In this document: in pieces, positions 63,052 to 64,000 of the stretch
How the letters are laid out: each line of letters starts with the position of its first letter
How positions within the stretch are numbered: the stretch's first letter is position 1
DNA from: Stictocephala bisonia
Taxonomy: Eukaryota > Arthropoda > Insecta > Hemiptera > Membracidae
Direction: 5' to 3'
Length of the DNA: 64,000 nt
NCBI GenBank assembly: GCA_035578905.1
Contig: JAQJVL010000325.1
Span: 407,198 to 471,197, forward strand
The notes under the pieces: generated by a model
What the model saw: only the letters and a program-made list of their open reading frames with translations
Databases searched by the model: none
What the model was told of the DNA's origin: nothing
Translations under genes and position numbers: made by a program

Positions 63052-63244
63052 TCATAGAATCTTGGGATCATTAATATATTTGTATTAATATGCATACTAT
63101 TATATATTGTGCAATATTACTCAAGTATTTTGGGGTAAAAAAATTTTTGATATAGCTTTCACTTATGTAGGGCCTATCTGATCAGGTATAAAAATCATTT
63201 ATTTCAGAACACCCTTTCGTTAAGCACCAGTTTAGTGGACATTT

Positions 63245-63940
63245 TCTTTTTTTAATATCGTGAAAGCAAAAAACGAGGGCTTCCATCTTCTATGCATAGA
63301 TTTTTTTCTGATTGAGGAAAAGCCCTGAAAGAAGACCAGAAAACACACGGGGTAACGATAATCTAGAATGAGATGGAATCGTGGCTGTTGCAAAATTCAT
63401 TTGTTAGGATATGTTAGTTTATGTTGAGTTTGGTTAGGTAGGTTTAGGGGGGGATTGTGTTAGATTAGGTTAGGTTAGGGTAGGTTAGTTTATATTGGGT
63501 TACGTTAGGCTGGGTTAGGGTAGGTTACGTTAGGATAGGTTATATAAGTTGACAGCCTTCTTAAAATCTTCATTAGTCGAGGATGAAGCAGTTCACTTTC
63601 CTTATTTATAAAGGGATGAGATTCAATCAAACACAATTAATTGTAATGTACAGACAAACCTATTGCTTTGAACCAGTAGACAGTGATAGGTAGAGGAAGT
63701 GTTCTCAAACATAATTTGAGTTGAAGGTGGTTAACAGCTCAATCAAGTCCCACAACACAGGTTTGTCTACCTCTACATTCAGTTCTGCTACATCTTGTTT
63801 CGTAAATCAAATAATATATCGTTTGATTTAACTTGAATCTTTTGGATGGAGCTGAATATCTGTTGGAGACAGTTTTAATGTTTACCAATTTTTTATAGGA
63901 CAACTAGGATGAATCTGAAGATTGAAGTTGCACAAAATCC
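63245..63940 (-). pseudogene. ORF-(CCTAA)n unit, copy 3 (broken)
   Basis: On the minus strand: a frame from about 63920 with SNRYSAPSKRFKLNQT, a 1-nt insertion frameshift before TKQDVAELNVEVD and VLWDLIELLTTFNSNYV, then TGA. It is followed 115 bp later by a CCTAA tract (63410-63545) and a spacer (63250-63400) with CTCATTCTAGATTATCGTTA and GGGCTTTTCCTCAATCAGAA. The period to the next unit is about 882 bp (GAGCTGAATATC at 63849 and 62967). The array may continue beyond the window. Confidence 0.65.
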
Positions 63941-64000
63941 AAAAGAGTAAAGTGTCCTAGAACCGTATGCTCATTAAATTATTTGTATTGATAATAATAG

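Overview
This window looks like AT-rich arthropod, most likely insect, chromosomal DNA. It has one intron-interrupted secreted-protein exon with a CpG-rich promoter, decayed LINEs of Jockey/CR1 and related types, tRNA- and 5S-derived SINEs, MITEs with clear terminal inverted repeats, and several tracts of the insect telomere-type motif CCTAA/TTAGG. The LINE and SINE flavours resemble those I associate with Hemiptera, but that placement is an inference. No prokaryotic features are present. Many long open frames here begin at a non-ATG codon or lie in low-complexity repeats and are not genes.

Layout. Positions 1-1.1 kb hold the 5' end of a minus-strand gene: a signal-peptide exon ending at a good splice donor, with a CpG-rich promoter behind it; the rest of the gene lies beyond the left edge. 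From 1.1 to 28 kb the DNA is intergenic or intronic and filled with decayed mobile elements: minus-strand LINE 3' ends (3.6-4.6 and 12.4-13.3 kb), a plus-strand LINE 3' end (19.8-20.5 kb), SINEs, near-perfect palindromic hairpin elements (13.8, 18.8, 22.6 kb), a 37-bp minisatellite (21.2-22.3 kb) and a tandem hAT-like pair (25.7-27.3 kb).

From 28.5 to 36.3 kb lie two diverged copies of a segment of about 1.4-1.85 kb. Each ends in a short minus-strand open exon behind a splice acceptor. The exons differ in length by exactly three codons and share an 89-bp block with no differences, although the flanks are strongly diverged. This is the best candidate here for an undescribed gene pair or conserved element. 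A MITE that has grown an interior of CCTAA-like repeats sits in the first copy and is missing from the second.

From 31 to 64 kb there are four arrays of one 36-bp minisatellite (31.4, 40.3 inverted, 47.4, 50.5 kb), a 1-kb foldback element (43.0-44.0 kb), a broken Tc1/mariner-type transposase (47.7-48.5 kb), and two paralogous blocks (48.9-52.2 and 60.3-63.9 kb). These blocks contain a repeated unit made of a short leucine-rich open frame, about 115 bp of spacer and a (CCTAA)-like tract. At the right edge this unit is tandem with a period of about 882 bp.

No complete protein-coding gene can be demonstrated. Apart from the first exon and the duplicated terminal exons, the content is repeats and relics. 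Family names rest on motif recognition by eye, not on searches.
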